In this document: piece by piece, positions 24,211 to 35,460 of the stretch
Layout of the letters: every line of letters begins with the position of its first letter
How positions within the stretch are numbered: position 1 is the first letter of the stretch
Assembly (NCBI RefSeq): GCF_019059575.1
Contig: NW_024881833.1
Location: 310,001 to 374,000 of the forward strand
Direction: 5' to 3'
Origin: Amphibalanus amphitrite
Taxonomy: Eukaryota > Arthropoda > Thecostraca > Balanomorpha > Balanidae
DNA: 64,000 bases
Position numbers and translations under genes: made by a program
Notes under the pieces: generated by a model
Seen by the model: the letters and a program-made list of their open reading frames with translations, nothing else
Told to the model about the DNA's origin: nothing
The model's database searches: none

Positions 24211-25883
24211 TATACCTACGAAGCAAACGGAACTTTCTAGGAGGATGGTAGACAATAATAAAAATACAACCTCCTTTCTCCACGAAACTCACCGGAGTGC
24301 GCGATCGCGGCGTCCTCTCCCTTTTCCACTGTGCCGTCCGTGCTGCCATCTGAGGCAAACCCACCGCAATGCCTCCGCACCGGACTGCGCTGATGAGGGA
24401 CTGGTTCTGGGAGCTAGTTCGAGCCGACAGCAAAGAGCGATGGATGAAATGAAAGGACAGGGAGGATTCAGATCAAGTGTTGGAATAGCAATGGCGTTTT
24501 TCAACCTGGCAGCAGATTTATATTCACGAATCTGCTGCTGTTTGACCGACATTCGCTGTTCCCAACCATGCTGCTACTGGCATGAAATAATTGCTAGCCT
24601 AGGTACGTTGATTTAATTAATTAGCCCGCGTTAATTAGCCCATGTTGATTTTGGCCCTTCTCAGCCTAAATTTGGTCCAAATTGGGATGTACGATGCAAA
24701 AAAAAAAAACAACAACAACAAATAACACCTGAGTGTAGGTATGTACCTACCTTTCTTCCAAAGGCGAGAGTAAAGGCAAGATTATAGGCTTTATTTCGCT
24801 TTTTAGCACAAAATCGGCCAAATATGGTCAAGCGCAGTCTGGGCTTGGTATGCTCTTCTTCTGGAACATCCAAAAAGCAGCATGTTCGCAAACAGCGAAT
24901 ATCTGGCTTTCAGCAGCAGATTCGCGAATAATGATCTGCTGTCAGGTTAATCAACGCATTGTAGTGTCTGTTTACGTTTTTGCATGCGTGATGCAATGGG
25001 CAATCGGTTCATATACTGTGTCAGGCGTTGAAATAATCGAATTAAAGTGGGATGCGAAATATATTTATCGTTTAAGATATTTTATCTAGCAGGTGTATGG
25101 GTAAAACGAAACAAAACATACTGGATCATCCAAGCCAAATTTGTCATTCATCACCAGTAAGACGTCTTTTGGGCTGAGGACGAACGAAATCAATGCTGAA
25201 TTCTTCCCATGAGGACGTGCAAAGCCAAGCACCCATCGACTTGTGTAAACCTCAGGCCACCATTCTAAACAGTCCGTTATGATATGCCAACTTCGAGTAC
25301 CATCAGTCAATATTTATTTATTTATTTTTAGTTGGAGATGCGGAAACAGAACATGCGTATGTGCACGAAAAAGAGACCCAACGGGCTTTGTGACTTATCT
25401 CTAAAAATGGCTTCTAACATCGTAACAAACTTGAGCGCAGTTGGCCTAACCGTTCTTTGGGTGTAACTATTGAGCATAGTAAACGGTCGATAACATTTGA
25501 AGCTGCCATGGTTTACAGCATGGTCAGCAAATTCATTGGAAATGCACATTTTGATCTACTTTGCTGATTTTGGGAGGACGGCCAACGGGGGCAGCCCACC
25601 TTTTGCAGACCGGAAATCATGGATTCGATGTCTTTATTTCAGACTTGAGGTCCAAAGCGCAAGAACCAAAAATTCTGAAAAACCTTCATGTACGGTATGA
25701 AATCACAATTTCTCTGTAGCGGTCGATACCAAATAATCATTTTTACCGCTTAATGTGCAGTTTTCGCTTTTCCCCCATAATGCGGTAATGCTTAGGTACA
25801 TCTCGTAAATATCCTGACCACAGAGGACTCTCAAGTTATGAAATTCATCATATACTTTAATTAAATTAATGTAAAGAAAATTA
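24211..25883. other. Non-coding stretch between E2 and E3
   Basis: The frame on either strand around 24290-24550 is open but shows no family motif or splice support. An A-rich run with CAA repeats lies at 24699-24722. I support no gene here. Confidence 0.4.
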
Positions 25884-26922
25884 TTAAAACCCTCGCCGGC
25901 CGAGGGGGGGGGGCGGGTGCCGCCCCCCCCCCCATAGGGTTTTTTTGCGATAGCTCCGAACACGCAGGCAATAGAGAGCTGAAACTTAGCATACCTGACC
26001 TTTGATTTAAGCCGGATCTTTTGACACCAACCGCATTTCAGGTCAGGTCAGGTCACTGACCTATGGCGTCATAAGTGAACCTCTGCACGGTCTTCAGATG
26101 TCGCAACTTCGCAACGGCCTCACTGCCAGAGGAGCTTTCAGAGGAAAATGAAACTTGCAGGATCTCGTATCCATTACTAGTCTCACAGCTTGTATATCTC
26201 GGATTTTCCCTAAAGGTCATATGAGGTCAGGTCATTTTCGTGACCTCACCATTATAAGTCAATGGGGAAAAATGAAAACTGCTATTCTGGCGCCGGGAAC
26301 GATCTCCAACTATCTCAATCACACAGAATCGTGATTTGATGCACTCCTTGCAAGGTTAGATGCGTCACTTTTGCAATGTTGACCTTGCGTGACGTCATTT
26401 ATGACGTCGTCAAGGTCATATTAGTTTTTCGTCAATAACTCCCGATCGAATTGAGCTAGCGAGTGGGGAAAGCCACCAATGGACTCAAGAAGACCTGCCG
26501 AATCGAATGATATGCGACATGACCTCTTTTGACCAACTTCGTGACCTGGGGGCGCTGACCTGACCTTGACCTGAGGTCAACACCCTAAGTTGACCTGACC
26601 CGAACAAAAAGTATATCATTCGACGCGCCTGAGCGAGGCGATTACGATGCTGCCAAAATCGGCGCTCTGGGGCCGTTTTTGCGAAGTTATTCACCAAAAA
26701 CTGAACCGTACCTTGGGGCACTTGACATGACCTCAGAGGTCACCGGTTGACCTAGGCCCTTAAAATTGGGTACCAATCTCTGCGTCTCGTAACGGCGCAC
26801 ACGCTCGTTGTTTCCGCGACGTGCTAGCTCCACCAGGGGTGAAACGGCGGGGGGGGGGTCGTACCCGCCCCCTCCCTCGGCCGGCGCGTATGTAGAAAAC
26901 CAATAGGTCCGGCGAGGGTTAA
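25884..26922. mobile_element. TTAA element E3 (piggyBac-like, non-autonomous, ~1.04 kb)
   Basis: TTAA occurs at 25884-25887 and 26919-26922. The ends share CCCTCGCCGG as an inverted repeat (left AACCCTCGCCGGCC, right read inwards CCCTCGCCGGACC). A G-run/C-run hairpin lies at 25902-25933. Inside is a run of three overlapping direct AGGTCA hexamers followed by TGACCT (about 26039-26063), and the palindrome-like TGACGTCATTTATGACGTC at about 26389. The element is non-coding. Confidence 0.8.
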
Positions 26923-27037
26923 ATTATTGTTATCCAAGTTGACAGATTCAGAAGCTTGCTCATTCCTAAAAGCTTCGTCTCCAAACTCCAAGCGACTGCA
27001 TGCATAAGATTCCTTGCTCTGAAAAAACTCTGACCGG
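26923..27037. other. Short unassigned spacer
   Basis: This stretch lies between TTAA element E3 and the next hAT-like element. Nothing is recognised in it. Confidence 0.3.
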
Positions 27038-27547
27038 CAGACTGGTGTTCGATTCACACGTGATTTAATCGATTTGATTAAATCAAACAAAATTTGTGGA
27101 ATCAAAAAGGTTTGAATCACCGTTAGGATTGCTAGATTCACAAGCCATGATTAAATCAAACGCATTAGGAATCAGGGTTGATTGAATCAACAAAATTAAC
27201 GAGTCATGAACCACCTTAAAAATGAAGTGAACATAGTTCATTATCAGCAAATGTTAACACTACTGCCATGTGATAATTGCATGACAACATAAATAACACA
27301 AGAAATAGGTACAATACTATCCCTGAATTAGGTTTTTTAATCAAGATCGAAAAAGAATTGTTAAATAAATTTTGGGCTGAATCAAACATTCCTTCCAAAT
27401 CATTGCTTTTTTGTTTTGTTTTCTCTGAATCAAAAGGAATCGATTCACCAAATTTTTGAAGGAATCGAACGTTGATTGAATCGAACAAAAAATCAAATGG
27501 ATAAATGATTGAATCGATCCAAAAAAGGCGAATCAATAACCAGTCTG
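27038..27547. mobile_element. Candidate hAT-like MITE with iterated GATTC/GAATC motifs (~510 bp)
   Basis: The ends CAGACTGGT (27038) and ACCAGTCTG (27547) are inverted. The flanks CTGACCGG and CTGACGAC share only five of eight bases, so the TSD is weak. The interior is studded with GATTC, GAATC, GATTTAATC and GATTGAATC words in both orientations, most densely near both ends, as subterminal transposase binding repeats would be. No transposase frame is present. Confidence 0.6.
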
Positions 27548-27912
27548 CTGACGACATCAAATGACTGTCCGAAATGCAAGGAAGCGATGTTGGAAGGGGC
27601 TTATCTTTCTAGTTGAGGTTTATTTGCCATTGGGACTACAGTGCAGGGATATTTCTATCTCGCACTTCTCTGAGATGCAAAGATAAGGTCTCGAGGGCTC
27701 ATAGCCAAAAATCAAGAGTTCAAGTGATGATGGGTCAATAACTGAACCATTTTTAATGATTGTTTGTGTATGAAAACTTATGAAATAAAAACAAAATGAT
27801 TTTGATCTATTTTTACAAAGATGAATACATTTAAATATAATATTTAATTAATTAAGAATCAACCTCAACATAGAAAGATATAGGATTCTTCATGGCTCAC
27901 TCGTGAAAGATC
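27548..27912. other. A/T-rich non-coding stretch
   Basis: No gene or repeat is recognised here. Confidence 0.35.
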
Positions 27913-27995
27913 GAATATCTTTTCCTCGCGTGTTACAGAAAAACCTCGCTCCTTCGTCGCTCGGTTTTTCAGTAACCCGCTTGGAAAAGATATCC
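27913..27995. repeat. Palindrome P3 (83 bp)
   Basis: GAATATCTTTTCC at the left pairs with GGAAAAGATATCC at the right. Inside, GTTACAGAAAAACCTCG pairs with CTCGGTTTTTCAGTAAC around the loop CTCCTTCGTCG. It shares the AAAAACCTCG word with palindromes P1 (34601) and P2 (35461). Just downstream lie TTGGTCACGTGACCA and TTGGCACCAGAGTTT, words also found near 34130-34190, so these seem to be parts of one dispersed family. Confidence 0.75.
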
Positions 27996-28326
27996 AGCTG
28001 CCGGACATTGGTCACGTGACCACATTTTCCGTTTGACCTTGAGTTGGCACCAGAGTTTGTCGACAGATGTGGCGCAGCTTATTTTACTGCATTATTTTAG
28101 ATACTAAATATTTAGACGTGTGGTGGTAAATGATACCGTGCAAATAATATTGAATCATCGGTGACATAGTTACCATTGAAACTTGAATAGCATCAATAAA
28201 ATACAATTAAACTGTTATTACTCTCCCATTGATTTTATTGTGTTTGCAGGCATAGGTAGAAACTGAAGAGCTGAGCCTGCAGCTTACAGTTGTGCTATAC
28301 AGTAGCGGCGGAACACCTTCAATTAA

Positions 28327-28793
28327 AGGGACCCTCCCACCTTCAAAAAAGTTAATGAATTGGCATGAAAGTGATGTCGCTCGGTTCAGAAAGAGCAAAA
28401 ACGAATATCTACCAAATTCCATCGAAAAACATTCACCGGTTTTCAAGATATTAGACTTTTACTTTTGTTTACTTTTTGGGATCTCCGCTGTTCCTAGCGA
28501 CTTTATTTGAAATGGCGGCATTTGTTGCGCGCAAAGCAGCATATACCACCGCGTGCTACAAAACGTTTTAGTCAAACATTTAACGGACGTTCGAAAGCCT
28601 GATGACGTCATCAGATTCCCGTAATGGTTAAGAGATAGGGACCACGCTGGTCCCACCCTGCAAGGAAAGGGAAGAAATTTCTTGAACACCATAAAGCTGC
28701 GGGGGTTGCGACCAGGATAAATGGTGGTTTCTGAGCCTGGCCGCAAACTTGGCTATCTCAACTCAAAACTAATGTTAAGGTGGGAGGGTCCCT
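28327..28793. mobile_element. 467-bp TTAA element with 17-bp perfect TIRs (T2-MITE-like)
   Basis: AGGGACCCTCCCACCTT at the left is the exact reverse complement of the right end. The insertion is bounded by TTAA at 28323-28326 and 28794-28797, and the uninterrupted site (CAATTAAGGGGG) is visible in the other copies of the host MITE. The TTAAAGGR start resembles the T2 family described from Xenopus; this is similarity of termini only. It is non-coding. Confidence 0.9.
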
Positions 28794-28884
28794 TTAAGGG
28801 GGGCACTGCCGACTTTCGGTCCGATTCTTTCCATGCAACGCCCATAGGGCTAATGTTAAAATGCCAAAATGTTAAATGCTAATG

Positions 28885-30092
28885 TTAAAATGCCCCCCCC
28901 CCCCCGCGCCCTGCTGGGGGGGGGTGTTTGAACACCCCCCCTTGTGGTTTTTCGCGAATATCTCAAAAACGGCGGCGCTCCGCGCCGCCGTTTTTGGTAC
29001 ACCTTATCATACATCAATTCTACACATGTTGTGAAAATTTCAGACCAAGGTCATTCAAGGTCAGGTCACCAGGTCACTTGAAGTGACCTCACCTCATAAA
29101 AAGTTTCAATGTCTGTCATAGCTACACCGAGTGACCGATCGCTTTGAAACTTTCAGCGATTGCTTAGAGCAATAGCATGTACAAAATGTATATCTCAGAA
29201 TTTTGATATCGATGACCTAAGGTCAGGTCAATTTTGCGACCTCCCCATTATAAGTCAATGGGAGAAAATTGAAATGCGCCTCTTTTGGATGAAAGACATT
29301 ATAAACACTCCCAAACACCGAATTACAAGTGGTTTAGACACACTGAACATGAAAATGGTGTCCTGACCCTTGTTTATGCCCTGAGGTCATCTTAGGTCAC
29401 GAATGGTATCTAACAGTTTTTCGCAAATAACTTTTGATAGAGGCATGCTAGAGCGATGAAAACGCTTTAGATGTGTTCAGCTCGACGATACGGATCGACT
29501 GATATGCAACATGACCCTTTCCGGTCAGGTCATGACCTTGACCTGAGGTCAAATTTTCAAGTTGACCTTTCAAGGTCAAGTTATAGTTCATTCGATGCGT
29601 CTTGACGAGAGGAACACGATGCCGGTAAAAGTAAGCTCGTACAGGGCTTTGGTCAAAAGTTATTGCAGAAAAACTGTTTCCGAAAAAATCGGCTATTTTT
29701 GCAGTTTTTGCCCCCTGCAGGCAAAACCGTTGACGTTAGGTCAAATCTGAGAGAATTACTCAGAAAGGGCGTTAATAGGGCTATCGAATGCGCTTTTCCG
29801 CGGCGCTGTAGCTCTATTGGTTCCCGAGTTATGCGTTGGCTTCTTGGAAATTTTCGCCATTCGACCTGGAAATCGGCGAAATTTTGCCTTCAATGACCTC
29901 TGGTGACCTGACCTTTGACCTGACCAAAAAATTGACCGAAGTGATTTCGTCATTATTTTTGACGCTCTTTCGAACGCCGCCTTCCGCGTATCGCTACGTG
30001 GCCCAGGAGCCGAGTTACAAGGGGGGGTGTTCAAACACCCCCCCCCCCAGCAGGGCGTGGAAATCCAGGACCCCCAGCCGGGCGCGGGTTAA
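28885..30092. mobile_element. TTAA element E4 (piggyBac-like, non-autonomous, ~1.2 kb)
   Basis: Nested in MITE copy C. TTAA lies at 28885-28888 and 30089-30092. The ends share CGCGCCC and the inverted hairpin GGGGTGTTTGAACACCCC (about 28918) with GGGGTGTTCAAACACCCC (about 30023). The interior is closely related in layout to E2 (shared phrases such as GACCTGAGGTCAAATTTTC near 29540) and holds many AGGTCA/TGACCT hexamers. No coding region is seen. Confidence 0.8.
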
Positions 30093-30144
30093 AGGGGGCA
30101 CGGTGCCCCGGTGCCCTCCCTGTTCCGCCGCCTATGGTTCTATA

Positions 30145-30590
30145 ACTATTAATAATGCATAAATCAAGGCTACTGAGGGCTGCAAATTTGTCTTTAATAA
30201 CTTATCTTTAATAACTTATAACCTACCTTCATCTACCATTATCTGTAAGAATCTTGCATCAGTCACCACCAGACTTCTTAGTTTTTTACATACCTACGCC
30301 CCGGCCACGAGAGTGGGCGGGTACGACTCCTTCGCCCTAATTCAGAATCAGTTTATTCGAAAAAGGTCCGCGTAAAACGGGGCTTTTCACTTTCTCACGT
30401 CAATCAGTAAATCAATGGGGAATGTTACTGGGACATCAGACATAATTAAAATCGCACATCAATCACGCAAACACTCACATAATACCTAATACAACACATG
30501 ACTAAGTAAAAGGGGGGGGGGACTCAGTTTGATGCCTGTGAGAATGCCACAATTCAAGATTGGCGACGAACGACTGACACTCGCAGAGCA
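30145..30590. other. Non-coding stretch, likely 3' UTR of the minus-strand LINE
   Basis: Read on the minus strand this follows the last open frame of the LINE at 30591-33038. A G-homopolymer lies at about 30511-30520. No poly-A tail or TSD could be recognised. Confidence 0.35.
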
Positions 30591-33038
30591 TCATCCATCA
30601 TCAGCTCCCAGCGCCGTCTTAACTTTAACGCGGAAACTACGATCTGCAGGATCCAGTCGGTGCCTATTCAGCAGCGAAACGCCTCGGTAACACAGTCGTC
30701 GCCGACCCGTCTCGGTGCGTATGCGCGGCAACGTCCTGTTTACGGCTCGACGTGTGTTGTGATCGTGGATCTCGTCTGCTTGCGAACCGATGGTGAGGTA
30801 CAGGCCTGTGGGCTCTTCGTTCCGGATAATACGTTGCAAGGCACATATAGTGTGAAAATCGATGAGCTGCTCAGCTGTAAGCCACCCTAGAAGTTTGATT
30901 GCATCTGACACGTGGTCACTTCGCCGCCTACCGGTGATAACACGGGCACCAAAATTTACAATTTTTTGAATCCTGTGCACTTGAGTAATTCCACACGAGC
31001 CGTAGACAGATAAACAATATCGCACGATAGACAACACAAGTGACTCAACTATGACTTTGAGTGCCTGGCCGGGTATAACATGACATGACGAGCATGACTT
31101 ACAGGGTGTAACGAAATTATCCGGACATCTTTCTTCGCGCTGTAATTAAGAAGCAAGACATTCTGATATTTTCCCTTTTGAATTATTATATAGCCACCTT
31201 TCATAAGAGCGCAGGTACACATTTTTGGAGCATTCCAGCCACTGGATTTTCCAGCACAGTGGGTTTCATGTAGAGTAGCGCCTTACTAACCTGTGCCCAC
31301 AGTTGGGCGGCGCTGGTGGCGGGTGTCCCCTCATTCATCTCCTGATGGACAAAAGTCCATAATATGTCGACGGAATTGCATGGGAACTATTTCCAAGCCA
31401 TAGCCCTTTAGCCCAGAAGAACAAAAATGTCCTCTCGGCATCACTTCTCATTCTGCTAGGGACTTGAAGGTGGTGCGCCGCCCCGCATGAAGACTGTGCG
31501 GCTTGAATCAGGCATCGGTACACGTTCAGAAACCGAGCCATCCTGTGCCGTCTGGTTGAGTGGCTCCAACCAATCGCTAGCCAGGATGTTGCGCCGGTAA
31601 TACTCGTCACTGATAGTGGTTTTCTGTGTCGTCATGAACAGCTTGAATATTACACAGCAGCTGAACATGCTCCAGGTCTGGATTTTGGCCGGATGTTTGA
31701 CGCCGGCGACGGCCGGCATATTCGAGTTGCTGGCAGCCCACACATGGCTGATTTGACGGTTCAACGGGTATCGCAGCTCGAACAGCTTCCCATCCGACCA
31801 GGTCACCTCATTCGTGTCTTCCTTCGACCAGTGGACACGCCCTGGCCTGAAGCCAAAGGTGGTGGACTGGTTGTTTTCCCGTCAATTTCATTGTCTTTTC
31901 CAGTTTGAAGGGCAGTGAAATCAAGCTAAAGGGCGGGTAACGGTGAATCATGATGTGGGACATCTTATTATCTACCTTGGTAAGAATTCGAGTCAATATG
32001 CGGATTAATTGGTGCCGTTTCCTTGTCGCTATCTTGACAACTCTCCTCACCACTTGGCAAAGGGCGCCTTTTGCGATCGAGGCCGGGCTGAGTCTGCCAC
32101 CAAGTCCCAGCTTATTACGCCTCAGGCAGATGTGCTACTGGCTGCTGCTGATGTCCAGCTGCTGACAGACCAGCTTCTGGCTCATGCCACCATGCCACCA
32201 ACACGTAGCCTTACTACGAAACGAGAGACTTTACTCCTTTCTCTCCACTGCCTTAAACGAAAACTATCAAATGAACCCGTCGGCGACTCGACTCTTACTC
32301 AGAGCAAGAGTCATTTCGCAAGGTCAGGTCACTGCTGAGTTGAGAGCAGATACCAGAGGTATGCATTCATCCAATTTTCCAGCTTCTGACATTAAAAGAG
32401 AAACTGTGCGAGCAGATATGGCGAAAAAATAGATGTCCGGATAATTTCGTTACACCCTGTAGTGCTATAAGGATACCTGAGCATTTTCTAGACATACAGT
32501 CGATGTGAGCTTGAAAATTCAGCGATCTGTCCATAGTGAGCCCCAGATTCTTGACTACTCGCGATTCTGTTACAGTCGTTTCGTTAAAGCTAAGCGAAAC
32601 AGGTGGAAGGTCACGGAGCATCTGAGGAGTGCCGAGGACAATCATCTGGGTCTTCTGGGCATTAACCTTCATACCATTGCAGCTAAACCAGCGGAAAAGA
32701 GCCGCGAGTGCGTTTTCCATCCGCTCAATAAGATTGGGCAAGTCTCGCTTCTTGCCACTGACTAGCACCTGCGTGTCGTCAGCATACTGGATTATGCTGA
32801 CTTCTTCACTGACACACAGGCTCAGGTCGTTGGCATACAGTAGGTAAAGTAAACAAGAGAGCGCACCACCCTGAAAAACACCGATGGGCACATCTCTAGT
32901 TTTCGACAGCTGGCTGGCGACTGCCGGCACATGTCCAGCACCGCTGGGATCTGCAGCCTGCTCCGTAATTGAGCTAGCCTCGCGGGAAAAACAAGCATGT
33001 GTGCCGTTACGGGACCGGGGATGCAGCGATTGATGCAC
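30591..33038 (-). pseudogene. Non-LTR retrotransposon (RT) interrupted by a mariner-like element
   Basis: The upstream half (33038-32462, minus strand) encodes RT motifs FQGGALSCLLYLLYANDL, then IIQYADDTQVLV with the catalytic YADD, and VVKNLGLTMDRSLNF. A mariner-like element is inserted at 31100-32461. The downstream half (31099-30591) continues with the post-RT region (YCLSVYGSCG, then ARVITGRRRSDHV, then HNTRRA), typical of Jockey/CR1-like LINEs. The usual G-V-P-Q-G motif reads G-V-F-Q-G. The endonuclease and 5' RT are missing, cut off where element E5 begins at about 33041. Confidence 0.85.
31100..32461 (-). mobile_element. Decayed Tc1/mariner-like element with ~29-bp TIRs
   Basis: TACAGGGTGTAACGAAATTA at 31100 continues into CCGGACATCT, and its reverse complement closes at 32461, with TA at both boundaries as in IS630-Tc1-mariner insertions. 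Minus-strand frames (31806-31456 and the overlapping 31610-31335) resemble a DDE transposase: WSDGKLFEL corresponds to the first catalytic Asp block. The later block reads MRGGAPPSSP where family members have a QDGAP-type motif, so the second Asp is lost. Frameshifts separate the pieces. It is inserted inside the LINE at 30591-33038 and is therefore younger than it. Confidence 0.82.
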
Positions 33039-33040
33039 AG

Positions 33041-33933
33041 TTTAAAAGTCTCAGGTCAACTGGTGGCCTCTGAGGGTCAGGTCAAGTGCCTCGAGGGCCA
33101 AAATACGATTTCGGGTTTTGAGAAATAACTTTGCCAAAAAAACGGCGCAGAGTCGCGATTTTAGTACCATCATGTTTGTCATGCTCCGGTGCGTCAAATG
33201 GTACACTTTTGTTTGGGTGGGGTCAACATAAGATGTTCACATCGGATTCGGGTCAAAGTCAGGTCAGAGGCACTCAGGTCACGAAGTTGGTCGGAGGAGG
33301 TTATATCGTATATCATTCGATTCGGTAATTCTTCCCGAGTCTATTGGCGATTTTTCCGAAATGCCAGTTCAATATTACCAGGAGTTATTGACGAAAAAAC
33401 TTGTGACCTTTGTGACGTCATAAATGACGTCACGCTAGGTTAAAGATGCAAAAGTGAAGCATTGGACATTGCAAGAATTGCATGAAATTGCGATTCCATG
33501 AGCTTGAGCTAGGTTTAGATCATTCTCGGCGTCAAAATTACAGTTTCCATATTTTCCCCATTGACTTGTAATGGTGACGTCACGCGATCGGCCTGACCTC
33601 ATGTGACCTCTAGGAGAAATCCGAGATATACAAGTTTTGAGACTTCTAGAGGACACTAGGTCCTGTAAATATCATCTCGCTGTGACAGCTCCTCTGACAC
33701 CGAGGGCATTGCGAAGTTTCGGTATTTTGGGACTATTGCAGAGGTTCACGTGTTACGTCATAAGTCAGTGATCTGACCTGAGACGGAAATGCAATTGGTT
33801 TCCAAAGATGCGCATGGAAGCAAAGATAAGGTGTGCAAAATAGCAGCCCTCTAGCTGTAAGGTGTTTTGAGCTATCGCCAAAAGTCGGGAGTGGAGCGCT
33901 ACTGACTCCTCCGGTCGGCCGCCGGGGGGTTAG
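33041..33933 (-). mobile_element. TTAA-family element fragment E5
   Basis: Reverse-complement relative of E3: shared features are TGACGTCATAAATGACGTCA (33413-33432) and GGTGGCCTCTGAGGGTCAGG at about 33060. The right end (CCGCCGGGGGGTTAGG) resembles an E-family terminus with a damaged TTAA. The left part is missing and abuts the LINE at 33040. Multiple AGGTCA/TGACCT hexamers are present. Confidence 0.65.
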
Positions 33934-34600
33934 GAGGCGTGCAGGATATCGGAAAACCACCTGGTACTTAGCGAATTTTGCCGATAAAAATGCGTTTCTT
34001 ATGCCGACTTATAGCCAAAAGACTACTGAATCTCAAACCAGTCGTATCCTTGCACTAAATGGCTTGGTTTAGACAAGATAGGTCTGAAAAGAAAAGGTCC
34101 CATGTATTCTCTATGGGCGCCGCGAGGCCGTTGGCACCAGAGTTTCGGGAAGTGCCCTCGCCACAACCGCACGTGCAGATTTGGTCACGTGACCAAGCGC
34201 ATTTGCCGCCACTGTATTTATATACACTGTGAAGATATCCTTTTCCCATACATGCAACATCGCACGTTTAAATCGAGAAAGCCAGGCATTAAAATGGCAC
34301 GTGCATTATACTACACTTTTGTAACATACAAGAAGTCAATGCTGATTGGTTTCCGAGACATGCAGGAAAATATGTTTTCCCATACCTGCTACATTGCATG
34401 ATTAAATCGAGACATCCAGGCATTTTAATGGCACGTGCACTGTACCACTTTTTTCAAAGTTTAATGCAGTGCTTTAATATTGCCAGCCGTGTGGTTCAAG
34501 GGGTGTGGTCAAACGCGTTGAACCACACGGCTGCTGACGTCACTATCAATTATAGTTGTGAGCTTTTTGGCAGGTATGGGAAACACCTTCCAGCCCTAAG
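33934..34600. repeat. Region of short related repeats
   Basis: Two related segments of about 60 bp (about 34247-34316 and 34379-34447) share CCCATAC, CTGCNACAT-like words, TTTAAATCGAGA/ATTAAATCGAGA and ATGGCACGTGCA at about 130-bp spacing. They also share ATGGGAAA (inverted) with the flanks of palindromes P1 and P2. No gene is recognised. Confidence 0.5.
34484..34533. repeat. Perfect 16-bp-stem hairpin
   Basis: CAGCCGTGTGGTTCAA (34484-34499) is an exact inverted match to TTGAACCACACGGCTG (34518-34533), with an 18-nt loop. It lies 68 bp before palindrome P1. It might be a terminal or hairpin end of a mobile element, but that is only a guess. Confidence 0.85.
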
Positions 34601-34714
34601 GCCGGGAATTCAATAAATGTCACCTCGCTTTTTTAGCGAAAAGCACCTCGGGCCTAACGGCCCTCGGAGTTTTCGCTAAAAAACCTCGGTGACATTTATT
34701 GAATCATCCCGGCC
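34601..34714. repeat. Palindrome P1 (114 bp)
   Basis: Almost the whole length folds back: GCCGGGAATTCAATAAATGT pairs with ACATTTATTGAAT near the right end, TTTTTTAGCGAAAA with TTTTCGCTAAAAAA, and the core CCTCGGGCC with GGCCCTCGG around the loop TAAC. It is followed by CCCCGGGCAGGAAT. The same layout with different stem bases occurs in P2 at 35461-35570. Confidence 0.9.
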
Positions 34715-34964
34715 CCGGGCAGGAATATATTTTCCTGCACCTCTCGACGTTTTCCTGCACCCCTCGACGTTTTCCTGCTCCTCTCAAATATATGCCGTCA
34801 TTATGAATGACGTCACATCATATAGTTGAAGAGCATCACTTTGCTCCTTATAACTTCATTTTATCTATCGTCCATTTTATTTGATTGGCTTATAATATAC
34901 CTACCTACATTTTATTTGATGCAAGGATTTTATTATTTGTCATGAATAAAGTGAAACATCGCCA

Positions 34965-35165
34965 TACAAAATTATACTTTTCATTCATGTATTTTTTGTT
35001 TTAGATGAATTTTCGGCCACGGGCTATGATCACATCAATGCCAAAACATAAGAATGCCATGATCACATCAATGCCATTTTTTTTTTTGGCGTTGATGTGA
35101 TCATGGCCCGTGGCCGAAAATTTATCTAAAACAAAAAATACATGAATGAAAAGTATAATTTTGTA
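34965..35165. repeat. 201-bp near-perfect palindrome
   Basis: TACAAAATTATACTTTTCAT at the left pairs with ATGAAAAGTATAATTTTGTA at the right, and the pairing continues through TTTTCGGCCACGGG and TGATCACATCAATGCC. The centre (about 35045-35085) has a second TGATCACATCAATGCC and a T-run. It is probably a MITE or fold-back element; no TSD is clear. Confidence 0.85.
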
Positions 35166-35460
35166 AGGTGGTCATTCAAAAACAATTAAACGATTTAAAT
35201 GCCTTACATTCAGCAAGCACTAAACGAATTAAGAAGTGTTGAAACATCACCATATAAAACTTGAACTTTGACGCTATTTCTTTGTTGCCTCAATTTCTTC
35301 AAGGGCCTTTTCCATCACACCTTCAAGAACGTCTTCTTTATCTGACTATAGCCATGAAAGACTCAACAAGGTTGAAATTGGGGCGTTTTGGTTCCTCCAT
35401 AACATTTGCAACGCTCCCTAAAATGGTACGCATGTATGGGAAATAGCTTCCTGCCATGAG
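35166..35460. other. Short non-coding spacer
   Basis: Nothing is recognised here except GTTGAAACATCACCATATAAAA at about 35238, which echoes GTGAAACATCGCCATACAAAA at 34951. Confidence 0.3.

Larger units (their letters stand above)
28300..30136 (+). mobile_element. hAT-like MITE, copy C, carrying two TTAA elements
   Basis: CAGTAGCGGCGGAACACC begins at 28300 and CCGCCTATG ends at 30136. The flanking octamers GTGCTATA (28292-28299) and GTTCTATA (30137-30144) match at seven of eight positions. Removing the two nested TTAA elements (28327-28793 and about 28889-30088) leaves a MITE of about 160 bp like the other copies. Confidence 0.85.

Noticed and set aside
24200-24616. Possible exon around 24300-24550
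   Set aside because: Frames are open on both strands, but there is no recognisable domain, splice partner or promoter.
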